Shown in pieces: positions 52,158 to 63,998 of a stretch of DNA of 64,000 nt. The notes under the pieces were generated by a model. That model had not been told where the DNA came from. It made no database searches and was given only the letters and a program-made list of their open reading frames with translations. Position 1 is the first letter of the stretch. Each line of letters begins with the position of its first letter. The DNA is taken from NCBI RefSeq assembly GCF_041146395.1, contig NC_090984.1:85323114-85387113 (forward strand). Reading direction: 5' to 3'. Both the position numbers and the translations under genes were made by a program. The DNA is from Eulemur rufifrons (lineage: Eukaryota; Chordata; Mammalia; Primates; Lemuridae).

Positions 52158-52494
52158 AGGCCAGGCGCGGTGGCTCACGCCTGTAATTCTAGCACTCTGG
52201 GAGGCCAAGGCTGGTGGATTGTTTGAGCTCAGGAGTTTGAGACCAGCCTGAGCAAGAGCGAGACTCCGTCTCTACTAAAAATAGAAAGAAATTATATGGA
52301 CAGCTAAAAATATATATAGAAAAAATTAGCCGGGCATGGTGGCACATGCCTGTAGTCCCAGCTACTCGGGAGGCTGAGGCAGAAGGATCACTTGAGTCTA
52401 GGAGTTTGAGGTTGCTGTGAGCTAGGCTGATGCCACAGCACTCTAGCCTGGGCAACAGAGCGAGACTCTGTCTCAAAAAAAAAAAATTAAATTA
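52158..52494 (+). mobile_element. Alu SINE, strepsirrhine type
   Basis: Full dimer with linker and an A-tail containing attaaatt. Target duplication aaaaaaaatagccaaag at 52141-52157 and 52495-52511. Confidence 0.95.
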
Positions 52495-52514
52495 AAAAAA
52501 AATAGCCAAAGTGA

Positions 52515-53500
52515 CCTAACCCCGAACACTAACACATCTATTCTACAAGATTTTTACTTAAACAATGGTCAGAGGGACCCATTTCTTTGGAATTTGCTTC
52601 TTCAACAGCTTTGGGGGGACTCAAACAGGGAGCTCCTGTGAGGCCCGCTGACCCCCGGGGTAAAGCCTTCCTGGGTTTTCCTTACTCAGATCTTTCCCCT
52701 AAGAATTTCAAATCTGATTCAAGAAAGTTAAGGAGTTAGCACTTAACCCTCACAAGCCCACACAGAACAAGGGTTCCATCTCTTCTAGAAGTGGGAAATC
52801 TGAGCTGAGCCCTGTGGCCTGTTCTGTCCTTGGATGGTGGACTGATTCCTGTCTAGAGTTCACTGACGGTTGACAATGTAAAGGGATGGCGAGGATGGGA
52901 GTGACGCAGTTGGAGGGAGCGCTCTACCGCACTCGGTAACCTAGAAATTACTGATGTGTGAAAATGCCTACCCTTCAGAAAAAGAAGATAAGCAGATGAG
53001 AATGAGCGGAAGGAATAACTTAGAATCTGTAATATCACTAAAGGAATAAAAATACTTCTCCTATCAGTGTCATCTTAATTACAAAGGTGCACAAATATGA
53101 TGATGTAGCTGCCACTATTGTGTTTTTTGGCAAATAGCTATGTAATTTTATTTCCTCACCAGCCTGTAGCAAAGGAAAAAACATATTTTTAAAAATTTAA
53201 AATCCCAAGGGGGGAAAAAGACACAAGTGGAAGGAACACTTTTTTCTCAGATCCGATCACACTTACATTTGAAAAAGTAGCATACCTCGAAACATATTTA
53301 TCTTAGAAAGCTTCTGCCCACCAGAGAAATGCTAGAAAATAGAACTGGTTACTTCATATATTTATTTTGGGTGTTAGCTCTTGAAAGAAGAGAAAATGAT
53401 AGTGGAAGTACCACATCTATCATTAATTACCGAGCTTCAGAAGTTCTCAGTCACATGACTTCTAGTGTGTATTTCTCAAGGAAATAATGATCACTGCCTT
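52515..53500. other. Unique intergenic sequence
   Basis: Nothing recognised on either strand. Confidence 0.45.
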
Positions 53501-53521
53501 CCGTTCCTTTCTTTGCCTTTT

Positions 53522-53799
53522 GTTTTGTTTTGTTCTGTCACCCTGGCTGAAGTGCGGTGGCACGAGTATAGTTTACTGCAGCCTTGAACTCCCAGGCTCA
53601 AGCAATCCTCCTACCTCAGTTTCCCAAGTAGCTGGGACTACAGACGTGTGCCACCATACCTGGCTAATTTTTAAACTTTTTATAGAGATGGGGTCTTGCT
53701 ATGTTGCTCAGGCTGGTCTCAAACTTCTAGGCTCAAGTGAACCCCCCACCTCGCCCTCCCAAAGTGCTAGGATTACAGGTGTGAACCAGGGTGCCCAGG
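53522..53799 (-). mobile_element. Alu SINE, old
   Basis: Antisense J-like Alu with a (gtttt)n tail. Probable duplication tctttgccttt and tccttgccttt. The 122-codon frame from 53487 is Alu-derived. Confidence 0.92.
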
Positions 53800-54179
53800 C
53801 TTCCTTGCCTTTAAGAGTGAAAATTCTACTATGGCTATTATATGAATTGTGGTGAATCTAATTATAACCAGACTACTGGTTCCTTTGCTCCCATGCCTAC
53901 ACTCTCCACCCTCTTTATGCCAGCTAAAAATGATTTATTTTCTCCGTCTCCTACCATCAAGAACTCTGGCCCCAGTGACGCCTATCTTCATGTCTAAGGA
54001 AAACAGATGTGATTCCGCCATTAACATGTGTTCATTCAGGGCCTGGTATTTTGCTAGGTACTAGGAGTAAAATAGTGACCAAAAAAGAGCCCTAGACAAG
54101 TGGTAAAAATCACACCAATAAATATAAAATTACACTCTATGACAAGTGCCTATTCTTTCCAAGAAGAAATCATCCTTGT

Positions 54180-55365
54180 TCTTAATTCATCTTTTCCTGT
54201 CTCCTTGTTCCCTCTCTAACTTCAATCTTACCTTGTTCACCTGGTTCTTCCTTCCCATTAGCAACGTGCTCTGGTTTCCCCTCTTAACCTGCCTGCAAAT
54301 GTCTGGAAAGAATAGTTTTACATTCTTCACCTTCTTTTCAGCCAATGAACCATGTAAATTGGTGCTCACCACCACCATCCTACTGAAAACGCTGTCTCCA
54401 GGGTAGCTACAATGGTCTCCCCAGTACTGAGCACTGTTGGCAGCCTTTGCTGTTGCTCTTGACCTCTCCACAGAGTCTACCACCCCTGACAACCTCCACC
54501 TGGAAACGTTCTTCCCCTATCAGCGCTCTCTTCTTTCTCCTTACCCTGCTTAGGCACTGGCACCCCCCAGGGTCCCATTCGTAGCCCTTGTCTGTCTTCC
54601 ACCCATTCTGGGAGATGGCGTCAATGACATTCTCCCTTACAGCTCCAATTTGAGATTCTCCTGACCTCAGACCCATATTTTCATTTCAACCTTTACTCTT
54701 GGATGACCTGTTGGAGTTCAGATCTGAGGACATGCAAAATGGAACTCATGTTTTTCCCTCTCAACCCATTCTTTCTCTGTTCTCTAGCACAATCAACAGC
54801 ATCACTTTCCTTCCATTCAGGCACCCACGTCAGAAACCTCCAAGATATCTGTGACCACACTTTTCCCCCTTATTTAGGCATTCTATCTGCCATCCAGTCC
54901 TGTTAGGGTTGACCCTGAAATGTCTATCCCATGAGGGATGACAAATAGGTTTCATCCAGGGTACCAACTCCGACTGATTGGTAGTGGCTGCCTGGAGCAC
55001 TGTGTTGAAAAGGTTTCTGAGGCAGCATCTGACCTCAGCAAAAAAAGGTACTATGCTCAGTTATCAGTTCTGCCTTGGGTGGCGGAATGCATGCTATGTA
55101 TTTTCCATCTGGCTCCAAACCTTCACCAGTGAGCAAATGGAAACGAACCCCTCCTGTTCCCATTGCCACAGCCCTGAATACTCCCTTTTACTCTGTTGCT
55201 CTTCTCCTTTCTGACTCTCTCTTCCCTTTCACTCATCCAGCCCTTGCATTGTCCCTCTGAAGCAAAGCTCTCATACTAGGATTAAGCACATGGCATTAAA
55301 GGCCATTCAGGATCTGACCACAGCACCACTCCCTACATCATATGCCCTGTGTGCTCCCAGAGCAG
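54180..55365 (+). mobile_element. L2 LINE, decayed ORF2 and 3' region
   Basis: Long pyrimidine-rich L2 stretch: ggtctccccagtactgagca, then ccagggtcccattcgtagcc, then gcattaaaggccattcagga, then tctgaccacagcaccactcc. Frames on both strands here are relics or shadows. Confidence 0.68.
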
Positions 55366-55369
55366 GCAG

Positions 55370-55595
55370 GATAGCATTGTGGTTCGCAGCATAGACTCAC
55401 GGCCTCCCTGCCTGGTTTCAAACCCCAAATCTGACATGTACCAGTTGTGCACCCTGATCAAGTTATTTGACTCTCTGTGCCTCAGTTTCCTCATCAGCAA
55501 AATGAGGAGAATAATCATACCTATCTCATAGGTTATTGTAAGGATTAAAGTACAGAAAATGCCTGGACTAGCTCCCGGCATGTGATAAGTCAATG
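55370..55595 (+). repeat. MIR SINE within L2
   Basis: MIR on + (tagcattgtggttcgcagc, actcacggcctccctgcctg, gcctcagtttcctcatcagc, aaaatgaggagaataatcat). Confidence 0.85.
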
Positions 55596-55599
55596 TCCA

Positions 55600-55925
55600 C
55601 TCTTATCATTGCTGCCACACCTGGCACTCCTCCTCCACTGGCTTTGCTCAGGCTACTATTGGCCCTGCCCCACCTTCCCCCACTCCCAGGAAGAATAAAT
55701 TGTTTCCTGCTCTGTCCTTCATAGCACATGTCATATTCCTCTACTTTAGCAGTTATCACGTCGTGCTGCAGTTAGTTTATATACGTGTCTGATCCAAGTT
55801 GAGGCTTCTTGAGGGCAGGGAACATACCTGTGTCCTCTACTTCTATCAGACTGTCTGGAGAACAGTAGACACAATTATGTCTGAATGATGACACGATGAA
55901 TGGATGGATGGATGGATGGATGAAT
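55600..55925 (+). repeat. L2 3' end with (GGAT)n
   Basis: Continuation of L2 after the MIR: cacatgtcatattcctctac, then cttcttgagggcagggaaca, then agaacagtagacacaat, ending in (ggat)n at 55900-55923. Confidence 0.72.
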
Positions 55926-55929
55926 TGGC

Positions 55930-56685
55930 AGCAAAGGCCAATGAGTACTGGGTAGTAATATGAACGCCCATAGCAAGTAAATTTCTTCTTAATCTTAGAC
56001 CAGTACATCTCCAGGAATCAGTGACCCAGTTCTGACTTTTTCTTTGCCCCCATGAAGGGCTTTTATTAACTCAGATGTAACAGAGCTTATTCTCATCTGT
56101 ATAATATAAATTGCACTTTTTCTGGCCTCATTCCTTCCCCACCTCCAATTCTATGCTAGGTATAGAACAAACAAATGGAAGCTCCCCATTTGCTTGTAAG
56201 ACCTTTGACCTTTCCTCTCAATGGGACCTGAGCTTGTGGTGCTGAGGTTTTCATGATCATGAATGTCATTGCTGCTAATGGTGACAAGGTATTTGAAGAG
56301 CTCTGACTTAACAACTTGGATTAGAAGGAATTAGCCCTCTTGTGAAAAATACCTACCGCCGTTTACTACCTCACTCTCTTGGCATGATTTAGAATATGCT
56401 TTGTAGTCAACAGACTTCACAGTTTATAGTAAACAGCCAAGCTTAACTACACGCTTCTAGCGTCTCTGTAAGGTTTGCAGACAACCTTTGTCTGCCCTTG
56501 TTGGTTCAGAGCACATGGCACGCCCTTCAAAAGTGCAGAGAGGGGAAAATCCTCCTCTATGTTATCTGATTTTCTGAACCAAACCAGATCTCCCCAGCTC
56601 ATTCCACAGAGATATTTATGGTTGCCGGCTAGCAGTCACATTGGAAACATGCATGGCACATTGCCAGCTCGCAGATCTGGAAGGA
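55930..56685. other. Unique intergenic sequence
   Basis: No gene or repeat recognised. Confidence 0.4.
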
Positions 56686-56689
56686 TCTC

Positions 56690-57305
56690 TGGGCAGAAAC
56701 CTGTCGGTCCTGTTCTACCCCACCCTGCCACAGCCCTGGCAAGCCCCACGGTCTGTTTGTGCTGTGAGCTCTCCTACTCGGAAGGCGATGCTTCTCGACA
56801 GCGGCTCTGACCTCCTCCTCTGCTGTCTCCAATGTACCAGGCTGGGAGGGTCTGACCGTTCCAGTTTTAGTGAAAGTCTGGGGCAAATCCGTATCGAGCA
56901 AGCCTATGTGTTCTTGGGAGAGGAAGAAAGAGTATGATTTTGAGGTATGGGAAAAGGAGGACAGAATCTGCTGAGGGACAGGTGGAAAGCAGAATGACAG
57001 TCCTGGAGGATGCCATAGGTGGAGGCCAGAACTCAGGAGAACCGGCTGAAGCGAAGACCAGAACAGCGTGGGTCCGGCCAGGCCCGAGCTGACAGCGAGC
57101 CGGCCCGGCTGCCTCGCTGGGGAGGCGCAGCCCAACACCAAGTTCCCAGAAAAGACTTCCCACTGAGCTGTGGGTGAGCAGTGTGGAGAGTCAGTGGAGA
57201 AATCCTGGAACATGAGTCAAATAGCGTAACCATGGCGACAACACTGCAAGCCAGTTCTCTCCGGCTCACGTGGCCACTGGCACACAGGCAGGACCCGGCC
57301 TCCAC
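56690..57305. promoter_or_regulatory. GC-rich regulatory candidate with X-box-, AP-1- and E-box-like sites
   Basis: CpG-enriched non-repeat sequence (9 CpGs by eye in about 85 bp near 57045-57130). Sites close together: AP-1 tgagtca at 57213-57219, RFX X-box-like gtaaccatggcgacaac at 57226-57242, and E-box cacgtg at 57267-57272. Overlapping long frames on both strands are GC-driven and show no domain. Confidence 0.35.
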
Positions 57306-57839
57306 AAGTCAGGTGGCCTCCAGCGAGGGCTCCTGAGGTCTATGTTCTGAACGAAGGCTCCCGGGTGTCAAGTGACAGAGACCAGCATCAGCAAACCTAG
57401 GCAGAAAAAGGATGTTAAAAAGAGGGGGTGGGGGCAAGAGAGACACACAAAATCCAAAGGCAGAAGTGAAAGGAGGCCTCAGGAATTTAACTACTTCAGG
57501 ACTCTCTGTGTGCCCGGCCCTTCCCTCCATGCAGCTTTTGATCCGTCTCTGCAGACCAGCTTCCCCTGCTCGTCCTTTCTCACGGCAGGTGTGTGTCGTC
57601 CCCAGCCTCCCTGGTGCAGATGTAGCCGCACACACTCAGGCTCCCAGGCCAGAGAACCCAAATGTTCCGCCTGTGTCCGGAGTTCGCTCCCGCTTCTCCC
57701 AACTCCAGCTGGGGTGAGAGTCATGAGGTGCCAACACGGCTGCTGGGGCCACCCCGTGAGGATGGCAAGGAGGGGATTCTCAGAGAAGTGGGCAGAAGAC
57801 AGCGGGGTGTGTACTGTGTCACACGTCCCTGTGGCCACT

Positions 57840-58003
57840 TGCAGTGTTGCTCTTGCCACTCCCTCTTTCTCAGATGTTTACAGGGCAGCCTTTTCTCATT
57901 ATTTAGGTATGACCTCAAATACCACCTTGGAGAAATCTTTGCTGACCACACTAGCTGAACTAACAATCGGTTCCTCCCCACCCCTTCCCAGTCCTCCGTC
58001 AGG
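57840..58003 (+). repeat. L2 3' fragment
   Basis: Landmarks gacctcaaataccaccttgg, then agaaatctttgctgaccaca. Part of the 245-codon frame at 57372-58109 runs through it. Confidence 0.62.
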
Positions 58004-58004
58004 G

Positions 58005-58377
58005 GCTGCATTGTGTCCCCCCCCAGATTCATATGTTGAGGTCCTCAGTGCCTCAGAATGTGACATATTTGAAGATAAAGCCTTTAAAGAGGTAATTAAG
58101 GTAAAATGAGGCCATATACGTGGGCCCTAATCCAATGACTGATGTCCTTACAAGAAGAGGAGATTGGGACACAGACATGTCATAGGGAAGACCACGTGAA
58201 GACACAGGGAGAAGATGAACGTGTCCAAGCCAAAGAGAGAGGCCTCAGAAGAAACCAACCCTGTTGACACCTTGATCTTGGACTTCTGGCCTCCAGAATT
58301 ATGAGGAAGTAAATTTCTGTGGTTTAAGCTACTCAGTCCATGGTACTTTATTACAGCAACCCTAGCAGACTAGCACA
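58005..58377 (+). mobile_element. MST/MLT1-type MaLR LTR
   Basis: LTR with ccagattcatatgttgagg, gatgtccttacaagaagagg, gaagacacagggagaag, ggcctccagaattatgagg, taagctactcagtccatgg, ending agcagactagcaca. Non-coding. Confidence 0.85.
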
Positions 58378-58425
58378 TTCTGTATCCCTTTTCCTAGTTT
58401 TATGTTTCCTGGAAGAGGCAGATTA

Positions 58426-58714
<289 letters not shown>

Positions 58715-58719
58715 AAGCA

Positions 58720-59870
58720 GGGTAGTGCTGCAGAATGGTCAAGTGCACACAGTCCTGGGTACAGCTGCATCAAGGGTAGCAGGAGTGGCCCTAGCCACGA
58801 TAGGGCCTGGTGGGCATGACAGCTGCCCTGTAGATGAGATAAGTGGCTGTGGGGGGAATGTGGGTTTTGGTGGTAGCTAGTGCTGCAGACAGGCCTGGGT
58901 TAGGCTTGAAGGGCAGACAAGGATGGGCTGAGGTGGCCAGGGCCAAAGCTGGGCTAGAGAAGGGGCTTTCCACCTGCTGTGGCACCTGGGACACCTCTTG
59001 CTCCCTAACGCCATTGGCTTCCCCATCCAAGAAAAGAGTCTCCCTCTAAGTAAGTCATGGCTCTCACTGCACCCCCTGAGGGGCTCTAGGTGCAGCTCAG
59101 GTGGGAGTACCTTGTAAGCCAACATTTGACACATCACTACCACCAATCCCATTTCATTTGTTGACCAGGTTCTAATGAGTCCATTCATTTAGTGAGCTGG
59201 AAGGAGTGGATTTTGCAAAATGGTTGAGGCATATATTAGGCCCCCACTAAACATCTCAGAAATGAAGGAGTATGTGCAGACAACTGGGGATAGAAATAGA
59301 AAACAGCCACAATAATTTTGTTCTGGAACTGGACATTTCTCTGTCTTCAAGGTGTAAATTGTGTCCCCAGGACACCCAGCCTGTCCTTTAGTCCCTAAGT
59401 CTGCCAGCCACATATTCCACATTTCTCAGAATCCAGTTGTTCGCATCGGATAGATCAAATGTCCTGATGCCTGACTCAGCTTCTCACTTGTCACCCAGAT
59501 GTGTGGACACCACATAGACACGGACAGAATCACCAAACTTGCCATGGGTTCCTCAGGGTCCAAATATGAACCTTGAAAGCTGTCTCGGTTTTCTCTTTTC
59601 TGGCTGTTCCTGTATTCTGCTGTCTACAAAACTTCATATCAATGTAGTTTTGTTTATACGTAAGAGCTTCAGCTTTTGTGAGACATTCTTTCCTTATCTG
59701 GCCCACCATAGTGCTAGTTTCTGGGAAATTTCTCTTCTTCTCTGGCTTGTTCCAGGTTCACCCACACTTTTTATATTTCCATAATTCTCCTATTCTCTCT
59801 CTATCCTTCATTTCTAATTCCATTTCATTATTGAAAAAGTGACTCTAAAAAAGTGGCTCTACTGTCTCCT
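58720..59870. other. Unique intergenic sequence
   Basis: No gene or repeat recognised. Frames are short and overlap on both strands. Confidence 0.45.
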
Positions 59871-59874
59871 CCAA

Positions 59875-59922
59875 TTTCTTTCCTTCCTTCTTCCTCTTTC
59901 TTTCCTTCCTTCCTTCCTTCCC
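59875..59922. repeat. (TTCC)n microsatellite
   Basis: Imperfect ttcc/tttc repeats (tttccttccttccttccttc). Confidence 0.93.
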
Positions 59923-59929
59923 ACCCTTG

Positions 59930-61110
59930 AAAACTTTTCCTTTCTGGCCTCATCTTCATCTCCTGCTATCTCCTGCCTCTCTCTAGCTGAAGTTTCTTTT
60001 ATCCAGGGGATTTCTGCATTGGTAGAAATCAGCCACACCATTGCTTGAGAGCTAGTATGGGGCTTGTCCTTTATTTCAAATAGCACAATGATCTGTACAT
60101 AGAAGTTATTTAACAATTTTATTAGAGTATGTTTTACACTTATCTTAGAAGAGCTATAGGGCTTTGGGTTGGGTAGTAATGAACCATTTACTGCATGTGT
60201 ACAAATTATAAATTCCCAAGCACACCCTGATCATAGCAAGAGCCTTTTGTTAGCTTTATGGGGCATGAAGTTAACATCAAAGGGCTCACGGGGATGTGCA
60301 AGTGAGGAAGTAAGCCAAAAGGATGTCCGATCAGCCGATTAGGGCTAAGTAAACCCACTAAATAGCAAGGGCACGAGGTTTATCTATCCCTGAAGTGACC
60401 AAAGATTACTAGGAGGAGAGGCAAGAGTGTGACTTATCCCTTGACTCCATAGAAACACATTGGGCTATCCATTTTTCTTATTACCAGTGGCTAGCTCTCT
60501 AAGGGTACCACGCCCGGCCATGTGGCCTCATGACTCAAAGTCTAAAGATTTATAGTATCTTCCTAAGAGGCAAAGGGCATTCCTGTGGGTAACTCCTTTT
60601 TAATAACCCCAGGTTAGTCATTTACTGTGATGATCCATTTAAGTAAATTGATTGCCAGGCTACCTCTTCAGAGAAGAGTTTCTATTTTCATAATTAATCC
60701 CCAGCCACACTGTGACTTCTGTGAGCAAGCTTAGAGGGGACAATGATGCAAGAACAGTACTGGCCACTAAGGCACTTTCAAAGTCACCCTCGAGAATGCC
60801 GAGACAGCTTCTCAGCCCATCCAATGAGTCTTTCACATGCACATTTCCCTCCTGTGGTGGAAAACTAACGGTGGAAATAATTCATCTTTACAATATTAAT
60901 GAATTGATTATTGTAGGGAGTATAGGAATTATTTAGGAACCAGATGACATCTGGTTTTCTCCATAGTTTACATAAGCCTGCCCTATAAGGATTCTTTTGC
61001 TCAGTGTTTTTCTAGACACTAGTCTAGACACTAGTCTAGTTGTAAGAATCAAGACTTTTGAATTCTGTTCCTAGACACGAAGGAAGTTGGATAAGTAACT
61101 TATTTCCCTG
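59930..61110. other. Intergenic, mostly unassigned
   Basis: No gene supported. 61011-61039 is a short tandem of the 12-mer tctagacactag (two units plus tctag). Confidence 0.45.
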
Positions 61111-61115
61111 TGTCT

Positions 61116-61470
61116 TAGTCTGTTCAAGCTGCTATAACAAATTACCATAAACTGGGTAGCTTGTAAACAACAGAAATGTATTTCTCCTGGTGCTGGAGGC
61201 TGAGAAATTCAACATCAAGACCAGCAGATTTGGTGTCTGCTGAGGCTCTGTTTTCTGGTACACAGAGGGCACCTTCTCACTGTGTCCTCACATGGTAGAA
61301 GGGACAAGGGGTCTTTCTCAGGCCTTTTTTATAAGGGCACTAATCTCATTCATGAAGGCTCTTCCCCCATGACCTAATCACCTCCTAAAGGCCCCATTTC
61401 TTAACGTGGGGCCTTTACTTTCAACATGTGAATTTGCGGGAGGACACAAACATTCAGACTGTAGTGCTCT
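61116..61470 (-). mobile_element. MST/MLT1-type MaLR LTR
   Basis: Opposite orientation to the LTR at 58005: tgtcttagtctgttcaagct, ctgctataacaaattaccat, ctcactgtgtcctcacatgg, cctaatcacctcctaaagg, gtgaatttgcgggaggacac, ending near actgtagtgctctg. Non-coding. Confidence 0.83.
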
Positions 61471-61563
61471 GAGAGTAAAAATGAGACAATAATACTAATC
61501 TATTTCTTCCAAAAAAAAGACAAGGTGAAGTTAAAAGGAGAGTATACGTAAACTGAATTTCCT

Positions 61564-61620
61564 GTGCAAAATGTATCAGAGATTGATAAATTGTATCAAT
61601 GCAAAATGTGTCAGAGATTG
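61564..61620. repeat. 36-bp-period imperfect tandem duplication
   Basis: tgcaaaatgtatcagagatt at 61564 recurs at 61600 as tgcaaaatgtgtcagagatt, one mismatch. Confidence 0.85.
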
Positions 61621-61904
61621 TCTGATTGATTGCTTCATACAGGGATTGCTTTGAGACTATGTCTATTGATCAAAAATAAGCATCAATTTTTAGTCAGTTC
61701 CCTAGAGAATAGACATTAAAAAGGGTTTGCTTTGGTTTTGACTTTGTATTTTACAAAGGTAACAACCTATTAATTGAATTCTTTGCTTATGAAATTTCTT
61801 ATCATCTTCAATGGACGTTACATAGTTAACTAGAGGGAAAAGCATGGAAAAGGATAAAATCAATTGGCCCACAGGATTTTTCTCCCGTGATCATACCATG
61901 AATT

Positions 61905-62260
61905 GATTAACTTAGCAAATATTTATTGAGTGCCTACTATGCACCACATGGATCCATCAGTGAATAATACAGCAAAGCACTCTGCCCTCTGGGAGGGGAG
62001 TGGGAAAAAGGCAGGGGTGCACCAACAATAAACGGCAGATGTAGCAAATAAGTAAATTCTATAGGCTACAGGAAGTTGATAAATGCTGTGGAAAGAGGAG
62101 GAATTGGAATAAGGTGGAAAGAGTTGACTCATGGAGAAGGTGTCAATCGAGGAAAGACTTGAAGGAGGTAAGAGAGTTAGGAGATAGCGGGAGAAGAGAG
62201 TTCCAGATACAGGGAACAGCCAGTGTGTGATGCTAAGTCAGGAGTGAGGCTTGCATGTGG
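61905..62260 (+). repeat. Ancient mammalian interspersed repeat
   Basis: gcaaatatttattgagtgcc, then ctactatgcaccacatgg, then gttgataaatgctgtggaaa, of L2/MIR age. Confidence 0.55.
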
Positions 62261-62284
62261 AAAGGGACAGTTGGAGGACCCTAC

Positions 62285-62309
62285 GGTGGCGGGGGCGGGG
62301 GGGGGGGCA
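62285..62309 (+). repeat. G-run, G-quadruplex candidate
   Basis: Almost pure G on + (ggtggcgggggcgggg followed by more G). Length may also reflect assembly uncertainty. Confidence 0.7.
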
Positions 62310-62528
62310 TATCAGCAAGGAGGAGGGTAATAGGAAGGAAGGTCAGAGTTAAACTCTAAAATGTTTACTTCCTTCTTTTTCTCTTAGTAGCAATACAGCT
62401 TTATATATTACATATTTGTTGTTCTCTGACATCATAGAATTGATCCTAAGTAGCCAAGATTATCAGGATACTTGGGTCACTTAATATAATTTCTAAATTC
62501 ATAGGAACATTACAGCCCATTGTGAATC

Positions 62529-62646
62529 ATATTTTTTTTTTGTGAGCTGGAGGTTTCACTATGTTGCCCAGGCTTGTCTCTAGTGATGCTCCTGCTTCAG
62601 CCTGCTGAGCAGCTGAGATTACAGGTGTGCACCACCACATCCAGCT
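62529..62646 (-). mobile_element. Alu monomer
   Basis: Antisense single-arm Alu-like sequence with a short T-run (tatgttgcccaggcttgtct, cagctgagattacaggtgtg). Confidence 0.82.
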
Positions 62647-62649
62647 CAA

Positions 62650-63690
62650 TCATACCTTTTTAAAATCATTACGTGCTTTAAAACCATGTACCTTATTTTA
62701 TATTTGGTAAAATATAATTCAGACTTTCCATTAATTACCAGCCTTCAATCACATTGTATCAATGAGACTATACCACATTTCCATTTTCCATTCTGGTTTT
62801 CTGAGTTAACCCATTGCCCAAAGCATAGAATGTGTGTAACTATATCACAAAGTTACATCACAACCCCCCACTGGCCAATTCCAGCTAGGCCTCCTTTGTC
62901 CCACTGAGGTTATTTATAGGCTTCCCACAGTCCTGTTCTTGCATGAGCAGGATCCCTCCCCAGCCCCTCTCCTGCTAGTGTGCACCCTGCCCCAGTGGCC
63001 TAAGCGGATCCTCGCTGTGCTAAAAAACAAGTGTGTCAGCCCCTGTCAGCTGCAATATCTGCCATGTCCCCGCTCCTCTGCTTCCACACCCGTTGGGAAA
63101 TGTTCACTACCTATTTGAGGGAACCTCCCAGTGGCACTGCCAGCGGTCCTCCCTGGTAAGAGTGCTAACATCTGGAAGTCTGCCAAGAGTCAGCACAACC
63201 CTGGCCTATGTGCAGAAGGGAGAAGAGGGGCTGCCTCACACCTAAGGGCTTATTTTATCACTGAGGCCTAAATGCTGTGTCTCTCAAAGCTGTTCATAAA
63301 GACAGCCCCATTCCTCTCTCCCTGGGGCTCCAATGCAGCAAAAGAGGCTAGACCAAGATTGGTTATGACACCCCATCCCTGGTCCTTTGTCCTTATTCCA
63401 TTCTCTGGCACCAAATCCCTTCCTCCTCGAGCCGAAAACCCACCAACTCCCAGACATATCAGTTCTAGCAGACACAGAGGCTTCTCTCACATAAGCTGTC
63501 AGCCAGACACAGAACCCGAGTGTGGGAGAAGAAACTGTTCCTCAGCATTGCAACATCGGAATTCAAAGAGAAACTCAGCTCCTCAGTTCTTCCAGAGATA
63601 ATTTCACCTGTGGGCAGTTATTCTTCCCATTTCTGAATGATCCCTACCACCTTCTGCTAAATCTAACAACTTTTGGTGGCCTATTGTTGA
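62650..63690. other. Unique intergenic sequence
   Basis: No gene or repeat recognised. LGALS3 coding sequence, expected downstream by synteny, is not present. Confidence 0.5.
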
Positions 63691-63691
63691 T

Positions 63692-63741
63692 GTCCTTGCC
63701 TGCCTGCCTGCCTGCCTTCCTTCCTCCTTTCCTTCCTTCCT
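63692..63741. repeat. (TGCC)n/(TTCC)n microsatellite
   Basis: Compound tetranucleotide repeat (cctgcctgcctgcctgcc then ttccttcct). Confidence 0.95.
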
Positions 63742-63844
63742 TTGATTTGGTTTGTTTTTTCCTCTGTCAGTTGAATAGAGAGTATCCCATTTCCAAAGGC
63801 ATATTTCTCGGACACTGACATACTTTCACCTTTGATCTATGTTA

Positions 63845-63998
63845 TGATCTTGGTTATATCTAATTCTCTGTGCCTATGTTTTCTCATCTCTAAAATGGGA
63901 ATAAAAATACCTACTCCTTATATATATATAAGAAATTAAGCATAGTACAGGCACATTATAAGTGCTTGAACATTAGCTGTTATTAAGTATTATTACCT
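63845..63998 (+). repeat. MIR SINE
   Basis: MIR on + (tctctgtgcctatgttttct, catctctaaaatgggaataa, gtgcttgaacattagctgtt) with a (TA)n insertion. It may continue beyond the window. Confidence 0.8.

Noticed and set aside
53487..53855. 122-codon frame with [17 protein letters not shown] text
   Set aside because: It is the translation of an antisense Alu. The same applies to many frames carrying [11 protein letters not shown] or similar.
56629..57213. 194-codon minus-strand frame
   Set aside because: It overlaps other frames in a GC-rich block, has no domain, and no splice or promoter context supports it.
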